Shown: one piece after another, positions 36,101-44,100 of the stretch
Layout of the letters: each line of letters begins with the position of its first letter
Position numbering within the stretch: the first letter of the stretch is position 1
From: Phoronis australis
Taxonomy: Eukaryota > Phoronida > Phoronidae
NCBI GenBank assembly: GCA_002633005.1
Contig: NMRA01000435.1
Span: 8,043 to 72,042 of the forward strand
Reading direction: 5' to 3'
Length of the DNA stretch: 64,000 nt
Position numbers and translations under genes: made by a program
The notes under the pieces: generated by a model
Database searches by the model: none
Seen by the model: only the letters and a program-made list of their open reading frames with translations
Told to the model about the DNA's origin: nothing

Positions 36101-37627
36101 CCATGATTCAGACGCGTAACCCCCCACCCCCGCAATCCCCTCAAACACACAGATTTTTTTACAAAAAATGCACAGACCAAAGTTTTTACATCTAAGTTTA
36201 CAAAACATCCTTCTGTAGTGAGCATTTTTCTAAAAAAAAACTGTAGACCAAGACTTTTACAATGCTATCAACCAAGTGTGAGCATAGCAACATAGTATGT
36301 ACTCTGTATATACAATGTATATTTCTTCCTGCTTTGAAAAAAGAGCCACCACTGTGAGTCTTCATAGGCTTCCTAGTAATCATTACAATGTGTGTGTCCA
36401 AACTTGAAAGGTTCATATTGATAGTGGGCGTCCATATGATACATTGTCCATATTAGTGCTAGGGCGTCCATTTGGATGCCCAGGACATACGCTGCATAAA
36501 GGCCTGTCTGGCAGTATGGTCAAGTGGGATTCAGAAAGCAACCCGCAATCTTTGAACTGGGATACACAGACTCAAACACCACTCTGGTGATATTAGACAA
36601 ACTAATTGGCATTGAAAATCTCTACTGCAGAGTTGTCCTCTTAACTTTCCTATCAATAACAGGGATTTAGAAATACAGAAACAATTTAAAAGTGATGAAC
36701 ATCATTTGAAAAATTACTATGCAGTCCTCATCGAATGACAATCCATAACACAATACATTGTTTTTTTTATGACAAAATGGACCAGAAAGCATTCCTCAAT
36801 ATTCAATTTCGTCTTAAGCTAACATTGGCAATAATTGAACTGTTGCTCGAGGTTTAAATTGTTTTTTCCTTACTTTACCAACAAAGAGAGAGAATACACA
36901 AACCAGTGCCAGGCGATACACAGTAATCGTCCTCCACAGAGTGACCATATGAGAAGTCATCGTAACCATCATACTCTGAAATGGAAAAGACATCTTTTGA
37001 ATTCAACGCAAACTGTACAACAACATTTTAATGTATTTACTATAACATTACGAACAGCTAGGACAAAGTTCAATGTGATATTATTCTTACTGTTGATAAT
37101 TCTGGTTCTAGGCATAAGTAATGTACAAAACTGGATAATTAAAAGATTAGATAACAGTCGGATAGATGGGTCCCTGATTTAAAAGTGATTTTAGAACCAG
37201 TTACTGCCACTGAATAATGTCAGTTAATCAGCAGTAGTAACTGGTTCTCAAATCAGAGAGCCATCTATTGGACAAGCAACATCATGGATACCATCAAACA
37301 TCATGTCAACCTGGTGCCGTCTGGAAAGAATGCAAAATATTCTGTGACTTTGGTAGTGAAACTGGTGAAAACAGTAGTCTGACTGTCAAATTGGCTTTCA
37401 GGTAACTGGCTTGAGTAGTTTTGATACCAGCGTCCGATAAGGGACTGATGACGTGACGTCTGATCTCGAATTACCTGTCTTGATTATATAGAGAATGATC
37501 TGTTGAACAGATGAAGAACGAATTTATGTTGTTTTCGGATTCGTAATTTCAAGTTGTATTCATGAACTCTATTGGAGAACCTACCGTCTTCATAATTCAT
37601 CCCACGAACGTTTCTGTGCCTAGACAT
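22741..37627 (-). CDS. HBS1L: HBS1-like translational GTPase (ribosome rescue), 16 exons
   Basis: HBS1L is an eRF3/EF1A-family GTPase that, with Pelota, splits stalled ribosomes in no-go and non-stop decay in the cytoplasm. Exons (minus, 5' to 3'): 37627-37585, 36975-36904, 34918-34748, 34001-33867, 33529-33482, 30381-29988, 29542-29457, 28978-28819, 28364-28252, 27433-27317, 26431-26198, 25660-25487, 24644-24549, 23999-23896, 23409-23309, 22966-22822 or to the stop at 22741. Phases join throughout, giving about 730-760 residues (human about 684; the excess is mainly the linker). The N-terminus [14 protein letters not shown] is nearly that of vertebrates. Then come the HBS1_N domain, a disordered linker, the G domain with [21 protein letters not shown] and CSGLSGEN, and beta-barrel domains II and III. 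It faces PREB head-to-head. An alternative SKI7-like exon lies between exons 5 and 6. Confidence 0.95.
22822..22966 (-). CDS. HBS1L: HBS1L exon 16 (last recognisable coding exon)
   Basis: Acceptor TTGCCAG, phase 2. Encodes [40 protein letters not shown] and TE. At 22821 a GTAACA donor follows GAG. Reading through instead adds 26 non-homologous residues and stops at 22743-22741. Vertebrates need only a few residues more (IKE), so a tiny further exon is possible. Confidence 0.9.
23309..23409 (-). CDS. HBS1L: HBS1L exon 15
   Basis: Acceptor CTTTTAG, donor GTGAGC, phase 0 to 2. Encodes [20 protein letters not shown] then [13 protein letters not shown], matching [25 protein letters not shown]. 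Confidence 0.95.
23896..23999 (-). CDS. HBS1L: HBS1L exon 14 (domain III)
   Basis: Acceptor TTCACAG, donor GTAAGT, phase 1 to 0. Encodes [20 protein letters not shown] and [13 protein letters not shown], strongly conserved. Confidence 0.95.
24086..24168. repeat. CAG trinucleotide repeat in HBS1L intron
   Basis: An interrupted CAG/CTA/CAT tract leads into an uninterrupted run of 18 CAG units at 24115-24168 on the plus strand. In the HBS1L transcript this is (CUG)18 in the intron between exons 13 and 14. The poly-Ala/Val frame read across it on the minus strand is not a gene. Confidence 0.95.
24549..24644 (-). CDS. HBS1L: HBS1L exon 13
   Basis: Acceptor TTTCCAG, donor GTGCGT, phase 1-1. Encodes [20 protein letters not shown] and [10 protein letters not shown], equivalent to the AAAGDHV..GMDIIKINVG segment of vertebrates. 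Confidence 0.92.
24780..24995. repeat. Dispersed repeat family R1, copy 2
   Basis: Longest visible copy of the family also at 4340-4540 and 45715-45850. It contains GGTTGGAATGTTGAATTATG and CTGCGGAGCGCAGCCAAGC, and lies in an HBS1L intron. Confidence 0.55.
25487..25660 (-). CDS. HBS1L: HBS1L exon 12 (domain II)
   Basis: Acceptor TTTGTCAG, donor GTAAGT, phase 1-1. Encodes [38 protein letters not shown] and [10 protein letters not shown], the EF-Tu-like domain II barrel. Confidence 0.96.
26198..26431 (-). CDS. HBS1L: HBS1L exon 11 (G4 and G5)
   Basis: Acceptor TGTACAG, donor GTATGG, phase 1-1. Encodes [12 protein letters not shown] (G4 NKMD), [20 protein letters not shown] and SGEN (G5), then [11 protein letters not shown] leading into domain II. 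Confidence 0.96.
27317..27433 (-). CDS. HBS1L: HBS1L exon 10
   Basis: Acceptor CCACTAG, donor GTCAGT, phase 1-1. Encodes [20 protein letters not shown] and [15 protein letters not shown], the conserved switch II follow-on. Confidence 0.95.
28018..28166. repeat. 18-bp minisatellite, about 8 units
   Basis: Tandem units of GGCATTGTGGGTAAATAT, with C/T and A/G variants, lie in the HBS1L intron between exons 9 and 10. The unit is a multiple of three, so it creates an open frame of IFTHNA repeats on the minus strand. Confidence 0.9.
28252..28364 (-). CDS. HBS1L: HBS1L exon 9 (G2 and G3)
   Basis: Acceptor TTTCGCAG, donor GTGAGT, phase 2 to 1. Encodes [14 protein letters not shown] (switch I region) and [17 protein letters not shown] (G3, with the catalytic-type His of DAPGH). 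Confidence 0.97.
28819..28978 (-). CDS. HBS1L: HBS1L exon 8 (P-loop, G1)
   Basis: Acceptor TCCTGCAG, donor GTGAGA, phase 1 to 2. Encodes [18 protein letters not shown], then [20 protein letters not shown] and AYAWVLDET, almost identical to vertebrate HBS1L. The intron splits the Gly before HVDAGKST. Confidence 0.97.
29179..29234. repeat. GAACCAG hairpin element, copy 3
   Basis: Inverted arms ATTTTGAGAACCAGTTT and AAAATGGTTCTCAAAA flank a loop with CTGCTATTCAGTGG. It lies in the HBS1L intron between exons 7 and 8. Confidence 0.75.
29457..29542 (-). CDS. HBS1L: HBS1L exon 7 (start of G domain)
   Basis: Acceptor TCTTTCAG, donor GTAGGT, phase 2 to 1. Encodes a charged helix then [11 protein letters not shown], the strand leading into the P-loop. 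Confidence 0.93.
29988..30381 (-). CDS. HBS1L: HBS1L exon 6 (long disordered linker)
   Basis: Acceptor TTTCCAG, donor GTAGGT, phase 1 to 2. The product is Pro/Ser/Thr-rich with repeated RPSTPQ and RPSTPK motifs, typical of a flexible, possibly phosphorylated linker before the G domain. It is longer than the vertebrate linker. Confidence 0.85.
30600..30656. repeat. (GACA)n simple repeat
   Basis: Imperfect tetranucleotide GACA/AACA run in the HBS1L intron between the SKI7-like exon and exon 6. Confidence 0.8.
31225..32564 (-). CDS. HBS1L: SKI7-like alternative terminal exon of HBS1L
   Basis: A single open exon of about 445 codons ends in TAG. Joined to exons 1-5 it gives about 602 residues, close to human HBS1L isoform 3 (632), the functional SKI7 of animals that bridges the cytoplasmic RNA exosome and SKI complex. 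Landmarks: [13 protein letters not shown] near the start; five SLxxLAxxH-type repeats at 31822-32346; a basic stretch [17 protein letters not shown]; and [19 protein letters not shown] near the end, matching the human PFDF..SPDD..QKKAFTRE signature. Three acceptors are possible: 32564 (phase 1, preferred because it continues exon 5 and keeps the FDF motif), 32544 (phase 0) and 32501 (phase 1). There is no GTPase domain in this isoform. A GTAAGT donor lies just before the stop. The family call is strong; exon choice is inference. Confidence 0.9.
33482..33529 (-). CDS. HBS1L: HBS1L exon 5 (basic linker)
   Basis: Acceptor GGTTTCAG, donor GTAGGC, phase 1-1. Encodes [15 protein letters not shown], a strongly basic segment. 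This is the last exon shared by the GTPase and SKI7-like isoforms if both splice from here. Confidence 0.85.
33867..34001 (-). CDS. HBS1L: HBS1L exon 4 (HBS1_N domain)
   Basis: Acceptor ACATCAG, donor GTGAGT, phase 1-1. Encodes the small helical HBS1_N domain: [15 protein letters not shown], then [20 protein letters not shown]. This parallels vertebrate [32 protein letters not shown]. Confidence 0.92.
34748..34918 (-). CDS. HBS1L: HBS1L exon 3
   Basis: Acceptor TTCTAG, donor GTTAGT, phase 1-1. Begins AAQFTFNRD (vertebrates AAQFIYSRRD), then an acidic stretch rich in Asp and Glu. Ends with [12 protein letters not shown] at the edge of the HBS1_N domain. Confidence 0.9.
35330..36224. repeat. 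Near-identical tandem blocks around N at 35778
   Basis: Blocks 35330-35777 and 35779-36224 are almost identical and meet at the single N. They lie in the HBS1L intron between exons 2 and 3. The pattern fits unmerged allelic contig ends. The first block therefore holds a truncated second copy of the hAT-like element's left end (from 35590). Confidence 0.88.
36037..36506. mobile_element. hAT-like non-autonomous transposon, family H1
   Basis: The 470-bp element starts CAGGCCTTTATCCAGG and ends CATAAAGGCCTG. It is bounded by a perfect 8-bp direct repeat, TCTGGCAG, at 36029-36036 and 36507-36514. Termini starting CAGG and an 8-bp target duplication are the hallmarks of hAT elements. The interior has no transposase. 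A reverse-orientation relative lies at 61482-61950, with a partial one at 60633-60942. Confidence 0.85.
36904..36975 (-). CDS. HBS1L: HBS1L exon 2
   Basis: Acceptor CATTTCAG, donor GTTTGT, phase 1-1. Encodes [20 protein letters not shown], matching the conserved YGxSVEDDYCISP motif of HBS1L. Confidence 0.93.
37163..37267. repeat. GAACCAG hairpin element, copy 4
   Basis: A longer fold-back: TAGATGGGTCCCTGATTT..TTTAGAACCAGTTACTGC pairs with GCAGTAGTAACTGGTTCTCA..AATCAGAGAGCCATCTA. It lies in HBS1L intron 1, about 320 bp downstream of exon 1. It shows extended termini (GGTCCCTGATTT) shared with copy 5. Confidence 0.8.
37585..37627 (-). CDS. HBS1L: HBS1L exon 1 (start codon)
   Basis: Encodes [14 protein letters not shown], donor GTAGGT, ending in phase 1. 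The match to the vertebrate start MARHRNVRGYNYDED fixes the initiator ATG. Confidence 0.95.
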
Positions 37628-37974
37628 TCTTTCGGTTTCTAGCAGCACCTTATTTGAAGAAATAACACTGAGTTTACAGCACTTTCTTTCTCACAAAGGT
37701 GAACTTCGGCAACTTGACCGCCATAATGATGACAGAAAAGAAAGCCAGCTGTGCTTCAAATGCTTTCACTTCGTAAAAATCCAATTTTTCCCCATCCCAC
37801 AAGTTCGGAGTCTAAAATCGTTATATCGGAATTAAATTTAATATCATAGAATATAAATGGCTGTAAATGAAAGTTGTATGCTAGATATTTGTCAATTGCA
37901 ACCCTACTGGTATACGAACATAAAAAGTCGCATTAAAGCTGAACTGATGAAAGCGACCTCTACAACTTGCAACG
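37628..37974. promoter_or_regulatory. Head-to-head HBS1L/PREB promoter region
   Basis: Only 347 bp separate the two initiator codons, so both 5' UTRs and core promoters must fit here. On the minus strand a CATTATGGCGGTC stretch resembles a YY1 site (ATGGCGG core). No TATA box is positioned convincingly for either gene. An upstream ATG at 37857 opens a frame that overlaps the PREB start out of frame. Confidence 0.6.
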
Positions 37975-38106
37975 ATGGCACCCAAAAATGGGATAACGCT
38001 AGCAGAAGTCAATACACCCCTTTATGCCATACGTATGCTTGGCGACCGCCATGTACTTGTTGCTGGTGGTGGTGGCCAGGCGAAAACGGGTGTTCAGAAT
38101 CTTGTG
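37975..38106 (+). CDS. PREB: PREB exon 1 (start codon)
   Basis: ATG at 37975, donor GTAAGA, phase 0. Encodes MAPKNGITLAEVNTPLYAIR and GDRHVLVAGGGGQAKTGVQN then LV. The earlier ATG at 37857 is in another frame and is not used. Confidence 0.92.
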
Positions 38107-41100
38107 GTAAGACNCCGGACAAAATGTTGGGCCCCCCCCTAGTGATATCCTAGATCCGCCACTGTGAATAACGATGCAGTGTAACAAATGCTACCGAACT
38201 GGTTGAATATAGTGGTCCCTGATTTAGAGAACCAGATTCTTCCACTGAATAACAAGCCTATTGTTCAGTGATTGCCCAGGAGTACTAGGTGATTACCTGG
38301 TTATGAGCCGAGGCAAATCAGAGACCACCTTTTCCGACCAGTACCCATGCTGCATTATTAAACAGTCAACCTTCTCAATTGGCATGAAAACTCTGCCTTG
38401 AGTCATTCATCTACTTAATGTACTCCAATCTGCTATACCCAAATCGAGAGCAGAGTAGTTTTGACCTTCAATGCTGAAAACAAGCTCAGCTGTTTTGTAT
38501 TGTGAATATGAAACTGTCTGAAGTTTTATTGGCTTCTTTACTCGAATATGGCAACTCAAAATTTACAAAGAATTAAAAAAACACTTATTTTTTATTTTTG
38601 TTTACAGTAAATACATCATTCTTCTTCAGGGCCAAGTGGAAACAATACAGTCTAAGGAAAAATATGATAATCAATAATATAATAATTTAGGGTTATGAAA
38701 TTTCCTTTAAAAATTGAAAGTCTGGCAAATTGTCACTTGAAAATTAAACAAAACATAACTGGACTTTATTTCTATTAATAAAGTAGCCATCACAAGAAAT
38801 ACTGTTTTATTCAAGCGATCTGTTTCTGTTTCAGGAAGTTTTTGAGCTGAAGAAGACAGATGAAGGCTGTGTTTCCAACAGTGTGTGTAGACATGACACG
38901 GGTTCTATGGCCATAATGAATCTGTCCGTAATGACAGAAGGTCAGAGTAAATACGTCATAGCTGCGGGAATGGACGAAAAGTGTCAGTTATACATGATGA
39001 GGCAAAGAGTGGTTGACCCATCACCAGGTAGTTAGTTCTCAATGCTGCTCAAAGCATTATTTCTTATGTAGCTGCTGCTAAAATACAAAATAAAAGAAGA
39101 TAATATATATGTAAATGTTGAACTGGCATGGAAATGTAGATGACAAACAATTTTAAGTCTGGTCTGCACGCCACCTAGTGAGGATAAGTCTGAAAAGATT
39201 TCCCGGTCGGGGTGCAGAAATCTTTTCAGACTGATAGTATTTAGGTTGTTTGATGTGACCAACAGGTGGCATGCAGAGCAGACTTAATGTTAAAAGAATT
39301 CCAAACCCAGTTTCGCCTGTTAACAGTTATTAATCAACTTTCCATTCAGCTCTAAAACAAAATAATGCTCAGTAAGCCTCGTCTGCTATATTCTGTATTT
39401 TAATTTGCAGAATCAGAAACAAAAGTGCGTCGAAGGAAGGGTCACCTGACGGATGCCCGTGACAACCAAAGTGCTCAGCAGATGTCGACAACTTTTTCAC
39501 TGGACTCTATCGGCGATACTCAGACAGACTTTCACGAAGACGGTGGATTCCAAAAAAATGTTGTATTCAGTCCTTCCAAAGAGTTCTTGCTAACTGGTGG
39601 CGCTGACGGCTTCATTAGGGCATGGAAGGTCTGTACATTAGATATCATGCATGAATATGACTAGGTAGAATCAAAATCGTCAAGTTCAAACTAGAATACT
39701 GTAATATTTCACCAATTTCTGATAAAAATAATTGACAAAATTACATTTTTTCATTTTTCAAGGTCTTCCAACATTATGAATGCTCACATTTTTGTCGAAA
39801 TATTTTCTGTTGGTAGCTATGGTACATATCTTGAACACTGTAATGCATTGATTTGATGCTGCGTATCTTTATGAAAAAAATGATTAAATAAATTTCTCTT
39901 GTCCGCCATATCGGTTTTTGAATTAGTAAAACTTTATTGTAAGTCAAATTTATTGTAGGGAAGCTAGGCATGAAACCAATCTACAAACTACACAGTAATT
40001 TTGTGAGTAACAACTGGCAATGAATTGTTATGAGAAGACCTTTTACTTGTATTTTAGATAAAATAAATCAGTCACCCACAGTCACAGTCTATCGTTCATT
40101 AACTAAAAATTCTCATCTCATTTGGTAAATTTTATGATAACTAATATAAAATTAATCAGCATTATTGTTTATTTATTATCAAAGCTATTAGGGTAGAGAT
40201 TTTCATTTTCAAAAATAAAAATCCATTTTAGCAGGCTGAAAATTCTGTTTTTTTCTGTTTTGTGAACTGGCAAATTCCGTTTTACTATCTCAAAATGCCA
40301 GTTAGCAGAAGAATGGCTTGGGATTTCTCCTTTTTTGTAGTTGAAAAACTAGAAATATTATGCGCTATGGTACCTTCTACTGAAATATGTAAATTTTGTT
40401 CGAATGCTCTAATTCCTGAAAGAAGTCCTTTGTTGCGGAAATTGGGGATCTCTATTTGAGACGGCATCCTAACTTTTTAACAGACATTGCCTTCTCTTAC
40501 AGTTTCCTAGTTTAGAAATGATGTATGAAGTTGAAGCTCACTCAAATGAAATTGACGACATGGATATTTCTCCCAGTGGGTCTAAAGTAAGTAACCCAGT
40601 TGTTGAACCACTCTGGAAGTACGTTTTTCTCTTTGCTATTCATTTAAGCATGATTTTTGTTTGTTAACTTTCCTGTCTTTATTTGTTCAATATTTTTTCA
40701 TCTCTTCATATATATTTTTCCTCTTTTAATAGGATTTCCTCTTTTTTGGTTTCTATTTCCCCCGTATTTGATTTCCAGTTTCTTCTTTTTCATTCCTTTG
40801 TTGTTATTGTTTTGACTTAATTCACACAAAAAAAACAATTCTTGCAGTTAATTTTTACAATAACACAAAAATTATTTCTATCATGTCAACCTTTTCATTT
40901 GTAGAGCGATATGTCAGCTTGAAAATTTTCCTCTTTTTGTCATTGGTCATCACAAGCCTTGATTTATGTTCATGATAAAATAAATTTATCCAATTAACCA
41001 ATTCTGTGGCTTCTCATTTACGTTTTTATGCCATGTTAGTAATCAGACATTTATCAGTTTACCTGCGGGACAAAGTGTAAAAGCACGTACTCTCTCTGTG

Positions 41101-44100
41101 TTCAGTGTAACACTTAAAAATTCAAAACAAATATTTTACGTTAAAGTCATCTCGTTTAAGTACTTAGGCTTAAGATGTGTAATTAGGGTTTGAACATTTA
41201 ACATGATTGGACGTACGAATCGTACAATAAACAAAGTGTACTTGGACACAATTATTTGAAAAAAAATTATGTTGTGAAAAATTATTTTAAATCTTACTTT
41301 CTGTTTTGTATTTTGACAGTCAATTTATGAATACTTTAATTTCTAATTCTCAGTATGTGTGCTATGCTATATGCTAAGTTGACAATGCTGGTTTTAGGGT
41401 AAGGAACGGGAAATAGATGACAAGAATTTTTAAAGTGTTTTGAATTAAAANACAAGGCTAAGATTTATTGCTTCAAGAACTTATGTAATATTAACCAGCA
41501 TAACTGTTTATGTATTATCAAAGCTATTAGGGTAGAGACCCTGATTTTCATTTTCAAAAATAAAAATCCATTTCAGCAAGCTGAAAATTCTGGGTTTTTT
41601 TTCTGTTTTGTGAACTGGCAAATTCCGTTTTACTATCTCAAAATGCCAGTTAGCAGAAGAATGGCTTGGGAATTCTCCTTTTTTGTAGTTAAAAAACAAG
41701 AAATATTAGAGTTCTGCGCTATGGTACCTTCTACTGAAATATGTAAATTTCGTTTGAATCCTCTAATTCCTGAAAGAAGTCCTTTGTTGCGGAAATTGGG
41801 GATCTCTATTTGAGACGGCATCCTAACTTTTTAACAGACATTGCCTTCTCTTTCAGTTTCCTAGTTTAGAAATGATGTATGAAATTGAAGCTCACTCAAA
41901 TGAAATTGACGACATGGATATTTCTCCCAGTGGGTCTAAAGTAAGTAACCTAGTTGTTGAACCCCTCTGGAAGTACATTTTTCTCTTTGCTATTCATTTA
42001 AGCATGATTTTTGTTTGTTAACTTTCCTGTCTTTATTTGTTCAATATTCTTTCATTGCTTCACATATATTTTTTCAGTGTCTATTTCCCTCTTTTAATAG
42101 GATTTCCTCTTTTTTGGTTTCTATTTCCCCCATATTTGATTTGCAGTTTCTTCTTTTTTCATTCCTTTTTTGTTATTGTTTTGACTTAATTCACACAAAA
42201 AAAAACAATTCTTGCAGTTAAATTTTACAATAACACAAAAATTATTTCTATCATATCAGCCTGTTCATTTGTAGAGCAATATGTCAACTTGAAAATTTTC
42301 CTCTTTTTGTCATTCGTCTTCACAATCTTTGATTTATGTTTATGATAAAATAAATTTATCCAATTAACCAATTCTGTGGCTTCTCATTTACGTTTTTATG
42401 CCATGTTATTAATCAGACATTTATCAGTTTACCTGCGGGGCAAAGTGTAAAAGCATGTACTCTCTCAGTGTTCAGTGTAACACTTAGAAATTCAAAACAA
42501 ATATTTTACGTTAAAGTCATCTGGTTTAAGTACTTAGGTTTAAGATGTGTAATTAGGGTTTGAACATTTTATAATGATTGGACATACGAATCGTACAATA
42601 AACAAAGTGTATTTGGACACAATTATTTGAAAAAAAATTATATTGTGAAAAATAATTTTAAATCTTACTTTCTGTTTTGTATTTTGACAGTCAATTTATG
42701 AATACTTTAATTTCTAATTCTCAGTATGTGTGCTATGCTATATGCTAAGTTGACAATGCTGGTTTTAGGGTAAGGAACGGGAAATAGATGACAAGAATTT
42801 TTAAAGTGTTTTGAATTAAAATAAAACCTTTGGACGTGTTTATATTTTGCCAAATCGCTTGAATTTTCTCTACTTTCTGTTTTGTGCAAAACTGTTATTT
42901 AGTACAAAATTTTGACTAGAATATTTCTTGTTTTTTCTAATAACCTATATTTTTATTCTTCAATTTCAGGTAGTAAGTGTTGGCAAAGATGGGTGTGCCT
43001 ACTTATGGAACACAAAAGATGGTTCAAAGCACCTAAAACTCGAGTGGACCCAGAAAACCAATATTAAATATAGATATAGGGCATGCAGGTGAGACGACAG
43101 GTCTTGGAGTCTTGTTTGAGCTGGCATTTGTATGTTACAGTTATCTTGGACCTTATCAACACATTTGTATAATTTTATCTCGAAAGAGTTTTACATTTTC
43201 CGAAAATAGAAAGCTTGTAGAATGGTGTTATTGGCTTTATGTTTTATTTCTTTTCCATATTTCAGCTTGTCTTTGTCGTGGTCTTCACTCCCTAGTAACA
43301 ATTTTGATATTTTGGTATCTCTCGCTATATCAGCCAAACTATTTGAAGTCGTTACAAAATTGAACAAATGTGTTTCTTTTGACGAAAACCTGGCCAATGT
43401 TGTTACACAAGTTTGACTACTGCTATGCCCCCTTGTGTCAGTTTTAGTGTTTTGTGTTAGCCTCGATATCTATTGAGTTTGATGAAACATCTTTGTGATA
43501 TTTGATTTGTAAAATTTGACCAGGAGAGAACAGCTTTTCCCCAATGTTTTTACAGGTATTCTTCCTGCTAGTGGCGATTTTATTCATTTAATTAATATTC
43601 AGTTTTGCTACCTTAGTTAAGAGCAATATGATGTCATCAGAACGTGATATTGAAATAATACTTAAATGGGTAACGATTGATTTTGGACTTGTATTTCCTA
43701 AGAAACCCTGTTAAAAATGACCGTGGTTTATTTTTTCAGATTTGGTTTAGTCGAAGGCCAAAAGGATAAGTGGGATTTATATACAGTGAACATTCCCGTT
43801 ACGCGAGGTCGAACCGGTTGTCCGTGTTATCTAACGAGGTGGGACTGTAGCACATACACACCCAAGTCTATACAGAGTACGGGAGAAGACGTGATATCAG
43901 CATTCACAGTTAGGTGAGATGTGCTTAAGTTTTCAGAATGCTGCTGGGCTTTTTTATTTTAAGTTGCTCCTGTGTGCCTAAAGATCGGTTTACACACAAT
44001 CGAAGTGTGTAGACTGTGGTCCAAATTGGTTTGGGACTTCTTCGGAGTCGTTGAAAAATCGGAACCAAATCTGTAATTGTTTCCTGTCTCACGATGCAGG

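Larger units (their letters stand above)
40160..42821. repeat. 1.3-kb near-identical tandem blocks around N at 41451
   Basis: Blocks at about 40160-41450 and 41495-42821 share introns, exon 4 and even long AT-rich stretches with only scattered differences. The first block ends exactly at the single N. This is best read as two alleles of one region joined end to end, not a real duplication. Confidence 0.9.

Noticed and set aside
40160-42821. True tandem exon duplication in PREB
   Set aside because: Near-identity extends through introns, the junction is a single N, and the same signature occurs at three other Ns. Family length fits one copy.
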